From contig JALOQO010000001.1 of the NCBI GenBank assembly GCA_025453305.1, positions 1-23,165 of the forward strand: DNA of 23,165 nucleotides, written 5' to 3'. Source of the DNA: Patescibacteria group bacterium. Lineage in GTDB: Bacteria; Patescibacteriota; Saccharimonadia; Saccharimonadales; CAIOMD01. Both the position numbers and the translations under genes were made by a program. Each line of letters begins with the position of its first letter. The first letter of the stretch is position 1. Below, one piece after another: positions 1 through 6,445 of this stretch. Under the pieces are notes generated by a model. The model saw nothing but the letters and a program-made list of their open reading frames with translations. It searched no databases and was not told the origin of the DNA.

Positions 1-43
1 GTTCTAGATTTAAATTAATATACTCGTAATTGAACATAAGTAA

Positions 44-163
44 TTAATAGTTGTCATTAATAGAATTATGGCTAAATAGCTTCCTTATATTATTTATAGC
101 AATAATTAAATAAATAAAGAATGCTAATGATGTAAAAATACGCAAAATTGTAATTTTTAGCAT
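44..163 (-). CDS. Small single-helix membrane peptide (39 aa), hypothetical
   Basis: I do not recognise this peptide. It starts MLKITILRIF, has one hydrophobic stretch at about residues 4-24 (FTSLAFFIYLIIAI at its core), then a basic turn (NNIRKLF) and a polar C-terminus ending NDNY. The start ATG (161-163, read on the minus strand) is preceded by AGAGGT at 170-175 with 7 nt spacing, and an extended -10 element TGATATAAT lies upstream at 197-205, so promoter, ribosome site and ORF line up in order. It is divergent from the GH10 gene. Predicted location is the cytoplasmic membrane with a short basic tail inside. The ORF is short in AT-rich DNA, so coding status is inferred from the upstream signals, not from homology. 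Confidence 0.45.
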   Translation of the reverse strand: MLKITILRIFTSLAFFIYLIIAINNIRKLFSHNSINDNY

Positions 164-196
164 TATATTACCTCTATACTATCTTATTAGTAATAA

Positions 197-205
197 ATTA
201 TATCA
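197..205 (-). promoter_or_regulatory. Extended -10 promoter for the 39-aa membrane peptide
   Basis: Read on the minus strand this is TGATATAAT, a perfect TATAAT hexamer with the TG extension. Transcription would start near 190, leaving a leader of about 25 nt that carries AGAGGT before the ATG. No clear -35 is seen, as is usual with extended -10 promoters. The same TGATATAAT occurs in front of the adenylate-kinase-like gene. Confidence 0.45.
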
Positions 206-376
206 AATCAATAATGTAAACTGGCTACAGTAAAAATTATTGTTTCTATGTATCTGCACATAAAACGATTGTAATTATATTCGGGTTCAATTTAATTAAC
301 TATAAATATTCTTACATGAATAAATATATTTGTGCGTTAAAAGTAATATTGTTTACTGACTATACAGTTAATAACT
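206..376. other. AT-rich intergenic stretch, no gene seen
   Basis: This interval between the divergent 39-aa peptide and GH10 genes is very AT-rich, with short stop-interrupted frames only. I see no convincing coding sequence or RNA fold in it. It presumably carries the upstream parts of the two divergent promoters. Confidence 0.4.
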
Positions 377-382
377 TATAAC
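377..382 (+). promoter_or_regulatory. Candidate -10 of a near-leaderless GH10 transcript
   Basis: TATAAC ends 8 nt before the ATG at 391. A normal -10 to start-site distance would put the first transcribed base at or next to that ATG. No Shine-Dalgarno is present. The -35 is weak (TTTACT at 352-357, spacer of 19). Confidence 0.35.
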
Positions 383-390
383 ATTTGACA

Positions 391-1539
391 ATGAAGTTAT
401 CTAATTTATACATTTATTTATCTGTAGTATTGTTGAGTGCACTTATATTGATATTAAGTGCTATCGCATTAATAGCAAATGAAAATAATAAAAATAAAAG
501 TGTTGTAATTGCTGCACCTTTAAAGCAAATCGCAGACCAACACGGAATTGATGTAGGTAATTTTGCAATCAATAATCACATTAATGATGAACGATATTCA
601 TCAATATTAACGAACCATTTTAATCTAGCTCTGCTAGATAATACTCCGAATTGGTATTTTACCGATGGTGGTCTTAGACCTTCAAGGAATGAATATAACT
701 TTTCACAAATGGATGGCTTAGTTTCTTTTGCCAAAAAACACGATATGGCTATACAGGCCCATCATTTTGTTTGGGGAGAAGAGAAATGGTTACCCGATTG
801 GTTGAAAAATGGTAACTACAATAAAGAAGAATTACTTGAAATAATGAAAGATCATATTTATACAGTGGGCAAAAGATATAGCGGAAAAGTTCAGGAATGG
901 ACAGTTGTGAACGAAGCTCACAGTAGGGGCCAAAAATTTAACAATTTAAAAGATTGGTGGAAAGAGGCATTGGGTGACAATAAATATATAGATAACGCGT
1001 TCGTTTGGGCACGAGAAGCTGACCCCCAAGCAAAGCTTATATTGAATGATTTTGGAAACGAGACCTACGGTTCAATATCTGACGAAATGTATGAATATAT
1101 TAAAAATGCTCTTTTAAGGGGTATACCTATTGACGGAGTTGGTTTTCAGATGCATATAGATGGTTCAAATCCACCATCTAAGAGTGAGGTTATTGAAAAT
1201 ATGAGGAGATTTGGTAGCCTCGGTATAAATGTATATGTAACTGAATTTGATGTAAATATGGCTAATGTTAATGGTAGCGAAAATACCAGAAATAGTACAC
1301 AGGCAAAGATATACTACGATATGGCAAGAGCCTGCATAGAATCTATGGTGTGTAAAAGTTTTTCTATACTAGGAATAACCGATAAAGAAACATGGTATGC
1401 ATACCTTGGGTATCAGAATTCAGACCCGCTGATATTTGACGAAGAATATAATATGAAACCATCTTTTTGTTCATTATACGAAGCGTTTAAGGAGCAGCCG
1501 TCAGAAATTAAAATTACTACAAACCACGATAAATTTTAA
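391..1539 (+). CDS. Membrane-anchored glycoside hydrolase family 10 (endo-1,4-beta-xylanase-like)
   Basis: A retaining GH10 (beta/alpha)8-barrel hydrolase of 382 aa. Residues 8-29 are an uncleaved-looking hydrophobic anchor, so the catalytic domain probably faces outside. Family landmarks seen: HHFVW (H124/H125, W128); WTVVNEA with N174 and acid/base E175; LNDF; GFQMH (Q253, H255); VTEFDVN with nucleophile E285; and a late SILGITDKETW block. The usual -1/-2 subsite motif ENxxKW is replaced by DNTPNW at 83-88, so the lysine that normally binds in subsite -2 is an asparagine, which suggests a substrate other than plain xylan. I prefer ATG 391 over an in-frame TTG at 385 because a -10 box sits right upstream and neither start has a ribosome site. 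No carbohydrate-binding module is present. Family confidence is high; substrate is unknown. Confidence 0.85.
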   Translation: MKLSNLYIYLSVVLLSALILILSAIALIANENNKNKSVVIAAPLKQIADQHGIDVGNFAINNHINDERYSSILTNHFNLALLDNTPNWYFTDGGLRPSRNEYNFSQMDGLVSFAKKHDMAIQAHHFVWGEEKWLPDWLKNGNYNKEELLEIMKDHIYTVGKRYSGKVQEWTVVNEAHSRGQKFNNLKDWWKEALGDNKYIDNAFVWAREADPQAKLILNDFGNETYGSISDEMYEYIKNALLRGIPIDGVGFQMHIDGSNPPSKSEVIENMRRFGSLGINVYVTEFDVNMANVNGSENTRNSTQAKIYYDMARACIESMVCKSFSILGITDKETWYAYLGYQNSDPLIFDEEYNMKPSFCSLYEAFKEQPSEIKITTNHDKF

Positions 1540-1651
1540 AATTAACCATCTTAACGAAAATATTCAATAGTTGTAATAATACTTACAGCGATAAAGAACA
1601 ATAATTAATAAGATAGTAATTGCCAATAATGCACTAACGCAAGGAGGTTTT

Positions 1652-1834
1652 ATGGCTAACAATAGTAAACGTAATAAAAGAGGTGGAGGCGGCACTAGCA
1701 AGCGAGGATTCGCCTCAATGGATGAGCAGAAACAGCGAGAAATCGCTAGCAAAGGGGGGAGTGCCAGTGGGGGTAATTTTAAGAACGATCCCCAACGAGC
1801 CAGTGAAGCAGGAAAGAAAGGAGGTAGTAGCTAA
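1652..1834 (+). CDS. KGG-motif stress-associated small protein (GsiB/YciG/Con-10-like)
   Basis: A 60-aa, highly hydrophilic, glycine- and lysine-rich protein with the short KGG repeats of the stress-induced family that includes Bacillus GsiB, E. coli YciG and fungal Con-10. Repeat-like units are RGFASMD with EIASKGGSAS, and NDPQRASEAGKKGGSS. There is no signal peptide or membrane segment; the protein is expected to be cytosolic and largely disordered. A strong AAGGAGGT (1641-1648) lies 3 nt before the ATG, a tight spacing but clearly the ribosome site. Family members are induced by general stress, desiccation or starvation; their molecular role is not settled. A bidirectional-looking terminator follows at 1889. 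Confidence 0.8.
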   Translation: MANNSKRNKRGGGGTSKRGFASMDEQKQREIASKGGSASGGNFKNDPQRASEAGKKGGSS

Positions 1835-1888
1835 CAGACTAGTTTTATAAATCTCACCACCATTATATTTTGGCCCGCAATCCGAAAC

Positions 1889-1925
1889 AATAGAGGAGTA
1901 TTATAATTACTCCTCTATTTGAATT
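1889..1925. terminator. Bidirectional intrinsic terminator between KGG and NADAR genes
   Basis: A perfect 12-bp stem (AATAGAGGAGTA at 1889-1900 with its exact complement at 1908-1919) closes a 7-nt loop. It is followed by T-rich sequence on the plus strand, and the A-rich left flank gives a T-rich tail on the minus strand. It lies between two convergent genes, as expected for a shared terminator. Confidence 0.7.
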
Positions 1926-1947
1926 TTAGACCCTAGTAATGATTTTT

Positions 1948-2409
1948 TTATAGGTTGTCTCTTATTTTCATCCACAACTTACCAAGCACATTGTGGCCTT
2001 CTGATTTCCACCCTACACACCAATAAACATCTTCTGGTGGTCCTTTTTGAACTATAGCTAAATCTCCAGTTTCTAATAGTGCACTTTTAACATCTTCATG
2101 TTGGCTAACCTTGGCCTTAAGTAAATCATACATTACGCCTTGACGCAATTTATCCCATTTAACAGCATCTATATCACGAGACATTGATAATTTTTTTGCC
2201 AACCACGGACTTTTAGCAGACCTAATTTTTTCGGCAAATTTTATATCTGACCGACAATGCTTTTTATACTGATATGCGTGCTCAACGGTTGGAAATATTT
2301 TACCCCATATTTTAATGCGGTGCGCAGACCAATTAGAAAAAGGTAAGTATTCTGACACATAATATACGGTAAAGCTGTCCAGATTATCGTTTTCAATAAT
2401 TTTATCCAT
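1948..2409 (-). CDS. NADAR family protein (YbiA-like, DUF1768)
   Basis: A 153-aa single-domain NADAR protein of normal family length. Motifs in order: FSNW near the N-terminus, FPTVEHAYQYKK (the conserved E and Q), the W..L..GVMYDLLKAK helix, the LLETGD loop, DVYWCVGW, and the closing NVLGKLWMKIR. Known NADAR proteins are N-glycosidases: E. coli YbiA acts on riboflavin-pathway amino-pyrimidine intermediates, and others remove ADP-ribose from guanine in DNA as antitoxins to DarT. No DarT-like toxin and no riboflavin gene lies beside it here, so the substrate cannot be read from context. The start is ATG with no Shine-Dalgarno; an extended -10 sits 7 nt upstream, suggesting a leaderless mRNA. 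It converges on the KGG gene. Confidence 0.85.
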   Translation of the reverse strand: MDKIIENDNLDSFTVYYVSEYLPFSNWSAHRIKIWGKIFPTVEHAYQYKKHCRSDIKFAEKIRSAKSPWLAKKLSMSRDIDAVKWDKLRQGVMYDLLKAKVSQHEDVKSALLETGDLAIVQKGPPEDVYWCVGWKSEGHNVLGKLWMKIRDNL

Positions 2410-2416
2410 TAGTACA

Positions 2417-2425
2417 ATTTTATCA
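2417..2425 (-). promoter_or_regulatory. Extended -10 of a leaderless NADAR transcript
   Basis: On the minus strand TGATAAAAT is followed by 7 nt and then the ATG, so transcription should start on or next to the start codon. No ribosome-binding site is present, which fits a leaderless mRNA. Confidence 0.45.
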
Positions 2426-2530
2426 CGATATAGTAATCGAATCGTATTTTATTTACCTATTGTAAATATTATTACTGTAATCTAAATTTATAATACTTAT
2501 TATTTAACTACTAAACTAGGAGGTACTATT

Positions 2531-2881
2531 ATGAATCACAGTAAAGAATCTAATGCAATATTTGATGCAGTGGAGTGTAGCAAAGTTTGCAGTGAAACTC
2601 TAGATTATATAGATACAAATGGTGTGCAAGCTGACGAAGATTTGCATGACCTACTAAAAGACTGTGTAAAAATATGTGATTTAGCAGCCGATTCGATGGA
2701 TAGGTCGTCATTGATGCATTCTAAGATTTGCGCGCTATGCGCTGAAATTTGTGATAAATGTGCCGATTCATGCGAACGAACTTCTATAGAAGAGCAACTA
2801 CAAAGATGTGCTGAAGTATGTCGAAGGTGTGCTGAGAGTTGCCGTGGCATGAGTAAGTTTATGGACAAAATTACAACCTAA
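2531..2881 (+). CDS. Cysteine-rich four-helix-bundle copper storage protein (DUF326, Csp-like)
   Basis: A 116-aa protein with 13 cysteines (residues 16, 20, 45, 49, 67, 70, 74, 77, 81, 93, 97, 100, 104), spaced three or four apart along predicted helices. Typical blocks are CSKVC, CVKIC, CALCAEICDKCADSC and CAEVCRRCAESC. This is the pattern of the DUF326/Csp family, where thiols line the core of a four-helix bundle and hold many Cu(I) ions. There is no signal or Tat peptide, so it resembles the cytosolic Csp3 type. The ribosome site AGGAGGT (2518-2524) sits 6 nt before the ATG. No copper exporter or CsoR/CueR regulator is visible nearby. The family call is firm; copper as the metal is inferred. 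Confidence 0.85.
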   Translation: MNHSKESNAIFDAVECSKVCSETLDYIDTNGVQADEDLHDLLKDCVKICDLAADSMDRSSLMHSKICALCAEICDKCADSCERTSIEEQLQRCAEVCRRCAESCRGMSKFMDKITT

Positions 2882-2892
2882 GCTAATGGTGC

Positions 2893-3999
2893 CTAGTCAA
2901 ATTTTAGAGACCGCTTAAACCTGCCTAATAATTTGTTAAGCATACCAGGGGTGGAGTGTTTTTGTCTCGCGATATCAATCGCACGATTATATACTTTCAG
3001 GTATTCTGCGGTCATATTATTATAATTAAATAATTGTCGTGATCTACTAGATATATATTCTCTGTCCATCTGCAAGCACTTCTCTACAGCTTGTCTAGCT
3101 TCTATAAAATCCTCTACTAGTACGCCTGTTCGATTCGGTTCTATGAGTTCGTTCATAGAACCCCTAAGTGTAGCAATTGTTGGTGTCCCACAGTATGCTG
3201 CTTCCATTACGGTTAACCCAAAAGGTTCCCTGAAATTGGTTGGGTGCAAATTGCATACAGCATTTGACAATAATTCCACTTTTTGTTTAAATCCAACTTC
3301 GCCGAGATATTCCACGAGTGGGTGTTTTAAGTATGGTCTTATTTGAACATCGAAATATTCCTTACCCTTAAAATCAATTTTACCGGCTAGCTTTATCTTC
3401 ATACCTAGGTTTATAGCTAGTTGAATCGCTAGATGAGGATTCTTATCCCAATCAAACCGACCAAGAAAACACAAATAGTTTTCGGGTTTAATTACGGTTG
3501 GGAACTCACTCGTATCCTCGCCATTATATACATTCCCGATAAAGTTTAAGTCTGGTAGAACCATCTGTTGGCTCATAGATATTGAAACAAAGTTTAGGTT
3601 TTTTCTACGAAGATAATATTGAATATCTTTAAAGTCAATCATACCGTGAATCGTAGTAACATTAGGAAATTTGCTAAAATTTCTTAAATCATAACCGTGG
3701 GAATGAACTACATCAATATTAGGCAAAAGCTTTCTAAGTACTCGATATGTTTTAGTATCGGCCATTTTCTTTAAATGTTTGTGCTCTGGAATATCTTTCT
3801 GATTAACGGGAAAAGGGATAGAGTTTGGTGTTATTTCAATTTTTTCACACTCTATTTCTGAATCTCCAGATGCTAGTAATATAGGTTCGTGTCCCAGCTC
3901 TTTTAAGCCTTTAATCAAATAGTAAATAACCTGTTCTGTTCCACCGTATTTTTTAGGCGGTATCGGGATATATGGGCTAGCGACAACAGCAATGCGCAC
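2893..3999 (-). CDS. GT4-family glycosyltransferase (GT-B fold)
   Basis: A 368-aa retaining glycosyltransferase. The N-terminal acceptor domain opens with MRIAVVASPYIPIPPKKYGG and GGTE (19-22), and has HSHG at 99-102. The donor domain has FLGRFDWDKNP at 178-188 and the EX7E signature REPFGLTVMEA (E258, E266), followed by GTPTIA and TGVLVED, which contact the nucleotide-sugar. It should act at the inner face of the membrane in glycan or glycolipid assembly; donor and acceptor cannot be told from the sequence. The start is GTG, supported by AAGGAG about 8 nt upstream. Its 3' end comes within 11 bp of the convergent copper-storage gene, with no terminator between. Confidence 0.88.
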   Translation of the reverse strand: MRIAVVASPYIPIPPKKYGGTEQVIYYLIKGLKELGHEPILLASGDSEIECEKIEITPNSIPFPVNQKDIPEHKHLKKMADTKTYRVLRKLLPNIDVVHSHGYDLRNFSKFPNVTTIHGMIDFKDIQYYLRRKNLNFVSISMSQQMVLPDLNFIGNVYNGEDTSEFPTVIKPENYLCFLGRFDWDKNPHLAIQLAINLGMKIKLAGKIDFKGKEYFDVQIRPYLKHPLVEYLGEVGFKQKVELLSNAVCNLHPTNFREPFGLTVMEAAYCGTPTIATLRGSMNELIEPNRTGVLVEDFIEARQAVEKCLQMDREYISSRSRQLFNYNNMTAEYLKVYNRAIDIARQKHSTPGMLNKLLGRFKRSLKFD

Positions 4000-4160
4000 T
4001 AAGAAATCTCCTTACTAATAAGGGTATAGTATCAATTTTAAGGTATATTTTTAGTAATAAATATTACAATCAAACTAATATTCTGGTATTAGATAATAAT
4101 TGCAAACCCAAATATATTAGCTGGTGTTTCTTGAATTAAGTTCCTACTATATCTTAAAAT

Positions 4161-4198
4161 CAAAAAACCAAATCGTATTATTACGACCTCTTAGGCCA
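4161..4198 (-). terminator. Possible terminator after the response regulator gene
   Basis: On the minus strand two small hairpins (GGCCT/AGGTC with one G-U pair, then TCGTA/TACGA) are followed by TTTGGTTTTTTG. The stems are short, so this is a weak call. It lies about 20 bp past the stop codon of the receiver gene. Confidence 0.35.
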
Positions 4199-4217
4199 CC
4201 CATACTAATGAGGCAAC

Positions 4218-4607
4218 TTAACCTAATATATTACGAACCCTACTATCAATATCGTCGTAAGATAAGTTCGCTTTGACCAAATAATCCTCTATGCCTAGGC
4301 TTCTTAGGTTAGCCGGAGCTTCTGATTCGTTAAGGTTAGATACTACTAACACTTTTATATTTTTACCCCAACTGCTATTGCGTATAGTCTCCAGGACTCG
4401 ACCGCCGGATATATCAGGAATCATTAAATCTAGCAAAACCAAATCGGGCAATTCTTTTTGAATAAAATATAACCCTGTTATACCGTTATATGCTATGTAG
4501 CATGTGTAACCCAGAAGCTCTAACCTTGTTTTATATATTTCTGCTAAGCCTTCATTATCTTCTACTATTACTATGGTTTTTGGTTTAGAGTTATCCATAA
4601 CGATCAT
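4218..4607 (-). CDS. Stand-alone response regulator receiver (CheY-like)
   Basis: A 129-aa protein made only of a receiver domain. Acidic pocket residues E16 and D17 (IVIVEDNEG), phospho-acceptor D60 (LVLLDLMIPD), switch S90 (VVSNLNE) and conserved K112 (LVKANLS) are all present, so phosphorylation should work. There is no output domain and no histidine kinase in the window, so it probably signals by protein contact to a partner encoded elsewhere. The start ATG at 4607 is backed by AAGGAG 6 nt upstream. An alternative start three codons in (MDNSKPK) lies 7 nt after a second TATAAT and could be used by a leaderless mRNA. Confidence 0.9.
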   Translation of the reverse strand: MIVMDNSKPKTIVIVEDNEGLAEIYKTRLELLGYTCYIAYNGITGLYFIQKELPDLVLLDLMIPDISGGRVLETIRNSSWGKNIKVLVVSNLNESEAPANLRSLGIEDYLVKANLSYDDIDSRVRNILG

Positions 4608-4622
4608 TATATACTCCTTAAG

Positions 4623-4628
4623 ATTATA
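4623..4628 (-). promoter_or_regulatory. -10 element for the receiver gene
   Basis: TATAAT on the minus strand, 15 nt before the ATG at 4607. The predicted start falls right at the AAGGAG ribosome site (4613-4618), so the leader is very short. Confidence 0.35.
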
Positions 4629-4652
4629 TATCCACCCATGGACCTATGGGCA

Positions 4653-4658
4653 TATAAT
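4653..4658 (+). promoter_or_regulatory. -10 element that decides the start of the next gene
   Basis: TATAAT at 4653 lies downstream of an upstream in-frame ATG (4638) but upstream of GGGAGG (4665-4670) and the ATG at 4677. It therefore favours the shorter start for the divergent cysteine-motif protein. Confidence 0.4.
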
Positions 4659-4676
4659 ATAAGTGGGAGGTTTATT

Positions 4677-5177
4677 ATGACAATGCCAAATACTTACACA
4701 GACAAAAACGAAACCGGTTGTTGCGCCGTTCCAAACATTAAAGACTGGCAAGACAAAATTATCACTATAGAAAACCAAATTTTTATAAGAATGCATACGA
4801 AAAGTTTTATGTTTGTACCCATTAATATGTCAAGTGTTATGACTAAATTAAATAAATTCGCTATTGATCACCACGCTAATATGCCACCTCAAAAAGCGAT
4901 GATATTAAGCAGGGATTTATCACCCTGGAAGGCAGAGCAACTATTTGCCGTAAATAAAAATATAGAAGGCTTTGATATGGTCGTGCTAAACGGCAATTTC
5001 GCAACCAAGGTTTTTGAGGGGCCTTACAATAAAGTTAAGAATTGGTATAAAGAATTGATAGAATATGCCAAAACATATAATAAAGATGTTGGTAGAATAT
5101 ACTTTTTTTATACCACTTGTCCAAGATGCGCCAAAAACTATGGTAAAAACTTTGTCATAGGAATGGCAGAAATATAA
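4677..5177 (+). CDS. Conserved protein with CC and CPRC cysteine motifs, function unknown
   Basis: A 166-aa soluble protein. It resembles an uncharacterised family I recall from many bacteria, sometimes labelled hydrolase without a clear basis. The shared traits are an N-terminal CC (C15, C16), a W..K.I segment, a FVPIN..VM block, FEGPYNKVKNWYKEL, and a C-terminal YFFYTTCPRCAKNYGKNF with C148 and C151. The four cysteines could form a metal site or a redox pair. The part around FEGPY recalls GyrI/SRPBCC-like small-molecule-binding folds, but I cannot confirm that. The start at 4677 is chosen because GGGAGG sits 6 nt upstream and a TATAAT lies between it and the earlier in-frame ATG at 4638. 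It is divergent from the receiver gene across about 70 bp. Confidence 0.7.
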   Translation: MTMPNTYTDKNETGCCAVPNIKDWQDKIITIENQIFIRMHTKSFMFVPINMSSVMTKLNKFAIDHHANMPPQKAMILSRDLSPWKAEQLFAVNKNIEGFDMVVLNGNFATKVFEGPYNKVKNWYKELIEYAKTYNKDVGRIYFFYTTCPRCAKNYGKNFVIGMAEI

Positions 5178-5290
5178 TATAGACTTAGGGATAGTTAAGT
5201 AAAAAAATGTTACAATCAAGTTGATAGTAACAATAATATTTAAATTAATATTGAAATCATTCGTATATCAAATATTAAATAAACAATTAT

Positions 5291-5914
5291 ATGACTTTTA
5301 GCAATCAAAAAAAAGAATCAACAACTCCGGTAAGCAACCTTGGTCACCATGGTCATCATTGGCATTACATTAAAAAACGACGAACCAGAAAGGTTCACCA
5401 CACCACAAAAGAAATATTAATCGGCCAGATGGTTTCAATATCTGGTGCCTTAATTGCCGGGCTTGCGTTAGAGCTTAGTAAAACCGAGTTAATTGCCATG
5501 GCTGGAGCTTTTTTGATATTGCCAGGAGTTTTTGACTTAGGCGGATCTATAGCGGGAGCTATGGGAGCCAGAATCAACCATCATCTTCAAAACGATACAC
5601 CACTAAATAAATTGGCGAGTAGTGCCGTTAAACATTCTTTTTTATTGTTGTCGGTAGCTGGTTTGGTGGTTGCTCTGTGCGGGGCTACAATCGGTTCTTT
5701 ACTATTTGATGGGGAATTTATTAGAATATTCACCGTTGCCTACTTTTCTATACTTATAGCCGGTTTATTGGGTTTACCAATTGTCGCAATTGGTACTATT
5801 AAAGCTTTTAAAATCGGTTTAGATCCAGATAATTTTATTGGTCCAATCGAAACTTCTGTTTTTGATACTTTAACAGTGTTGGTCGTAACAATGATGGTGA
5901 TACTAACATCATGA
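5291..5914 (+). CDS. SLC41/MgtE-type divalent cation transporter, first half
   Basis: A 207-aa membrane protein equal to one five-helix MgtE transmembrane domain (helices near 42-60, 65-84, 115-138, 145-171, 188-205). Core motifs are LPGVFDLGGSIAGAMGARI (D82) and, before the last helix, DPDNFIGPIETSVFDTL with D192, the pattern that lines the Mg2+ pore in MgtE and SLC41. It lacks the cytosolic N and CBS domains with which bacterial MgtE senses Mg2+. The N-terminus is histidine-rich (HHGHHWH at 19-25, HH at 36-37) and could bind metal. Its stop overlaps the start of the second half-transporter (ATGA), so translation is coupled and a heterodimer is likely. There is no Shine-Dalgarno before the ATG. 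Confidence 0.8.
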   Translation: MTFSNQKKESTTPVSNLGHHGHHWHYIKKRRTRKVHHTTKEILIGQMVSISGALIAGLALELSKTELIAMAGAFLILPGVFDLGGSIAGAMGARINHHLQNDTPLNKLASSAVKHSFLLLSVAGLVVALCGATIGSLLFDGEFIRIFTVAYFSILIAGLLGLPIVAIGTIKAFKIGLDPDNFIGPIETSVFDTLTVLVVTMMVILTS

Positions 5915-6441
5915 CAAGAGCAAGAAGAACATTTATATTTGTAGCTATAGCAGCCGGCCTAGCATCATCGTTAAGCCTGATTGGTGGAATAGGCTTAGAA
6001 TACATTTCTAATAAATTTTTACCACTTATACCACTAATCATTGCTCTGCCTGGCTTAAATGATATCGTCGGAGATTATGCATCGATAATTGCGGCTCACA
6101 CCGGCGATCCGACCGAAAGAAAAAGATCAAAAAAGACTCTTGCTATATCTATTTTTAAAGTATTAGTCATAAATGTATCGGCTTTGGCTATATTTAGTCT
6201 TATACTTGCGGGTGTAAGGGGTTATATGATAACCGCTGGCTTCTTGGCGGAATTTTTAATATTTGTCTTTGTTGCTGTTGGGCTAACAGTTGCATTTATG
6301 TTTATTATATCTCACATACTAGATGTTATTCTAAGGAAAGAAAAGATTAATCCAGACGAGTTATTGATACCGGTAGTTACATCTATAGCAGATATTTTTA
6401 TGTTAATTATGGTTACTATTGCAGTGTTAACAGTATTTTAA
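5911..6441 (+). CDS. SLC41/MgtE-type divalent cation transporter, second half
   Basis: A 176-aa membrane protein, again one five-helix MgtE-like domain, homologous to but well diverged from the gene before it. Matching motifs are LPGLNDIVGDYASIIAAH (D51, D55) and NPDELLIPVVTSIADIFM with D161 in the last helix. The two genes share a 4-bp ATGA overlap and should be made in equal amounts. In eukaryotic SLC41 and the archaeal relatives two such domains act together, so this pair probably builds one transporter from two chains, moving Mg2+ or a similar divalent ion across the cytoplasmic membrane. Direction and ion are inferred. The gene ends 4 bp from the convergent P-ATPase gene. Confidence 0.8.
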   Translation: MTRARRTFIFVAIAAGLASSLSLIGGIGLEYISNKFLPLIPLIIALPGLNDIVGDYASIIAAHTGDPTERKRSKKTLAISIFKVLVINVSALAIFSLILAGVRGYMITAGFLAEFLIFVFVAVGLTVAFMFIISHILDVILRKEKINPDELLIPVVTSIADIFMLIMVTIAVLTVF

Positions 6442-6445
6442 ATTA

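Noticed and set aside
315-380. A roughly 20-codon plus-strand frame upstream of GH10
   Set aside because: No ribosome site and composition typical of the surrounding non-coding DNA.
385-390. TTG at 385 as the GH10 start
   Set aside because: It is only two codons upstream of ATG 391, has no ribosome site, and the -10 box placement fits the ATG better.
1564-1752. Minus-strand frame opposite the KGG gene
   Set aside because: Its leucine/proline runs are the complement of the glycine/arginine-rich KGG gene, which has a strong ribosome site.
2605-2868. Minus-strand frame rich in SAHLC-like repeats
   Set aside because: It is the antisense of the cysteine-rich copper-storage gene and owes its repeats to that gene's heptad pattern.
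4638-4676. ATG at 4638 as the start of the CC/CPRC protein
   Set aside because: The TATAAT at 4653 and the GGGAGG at 4665 both lie inside that extension; the ATG at 4677 has correct spacing.
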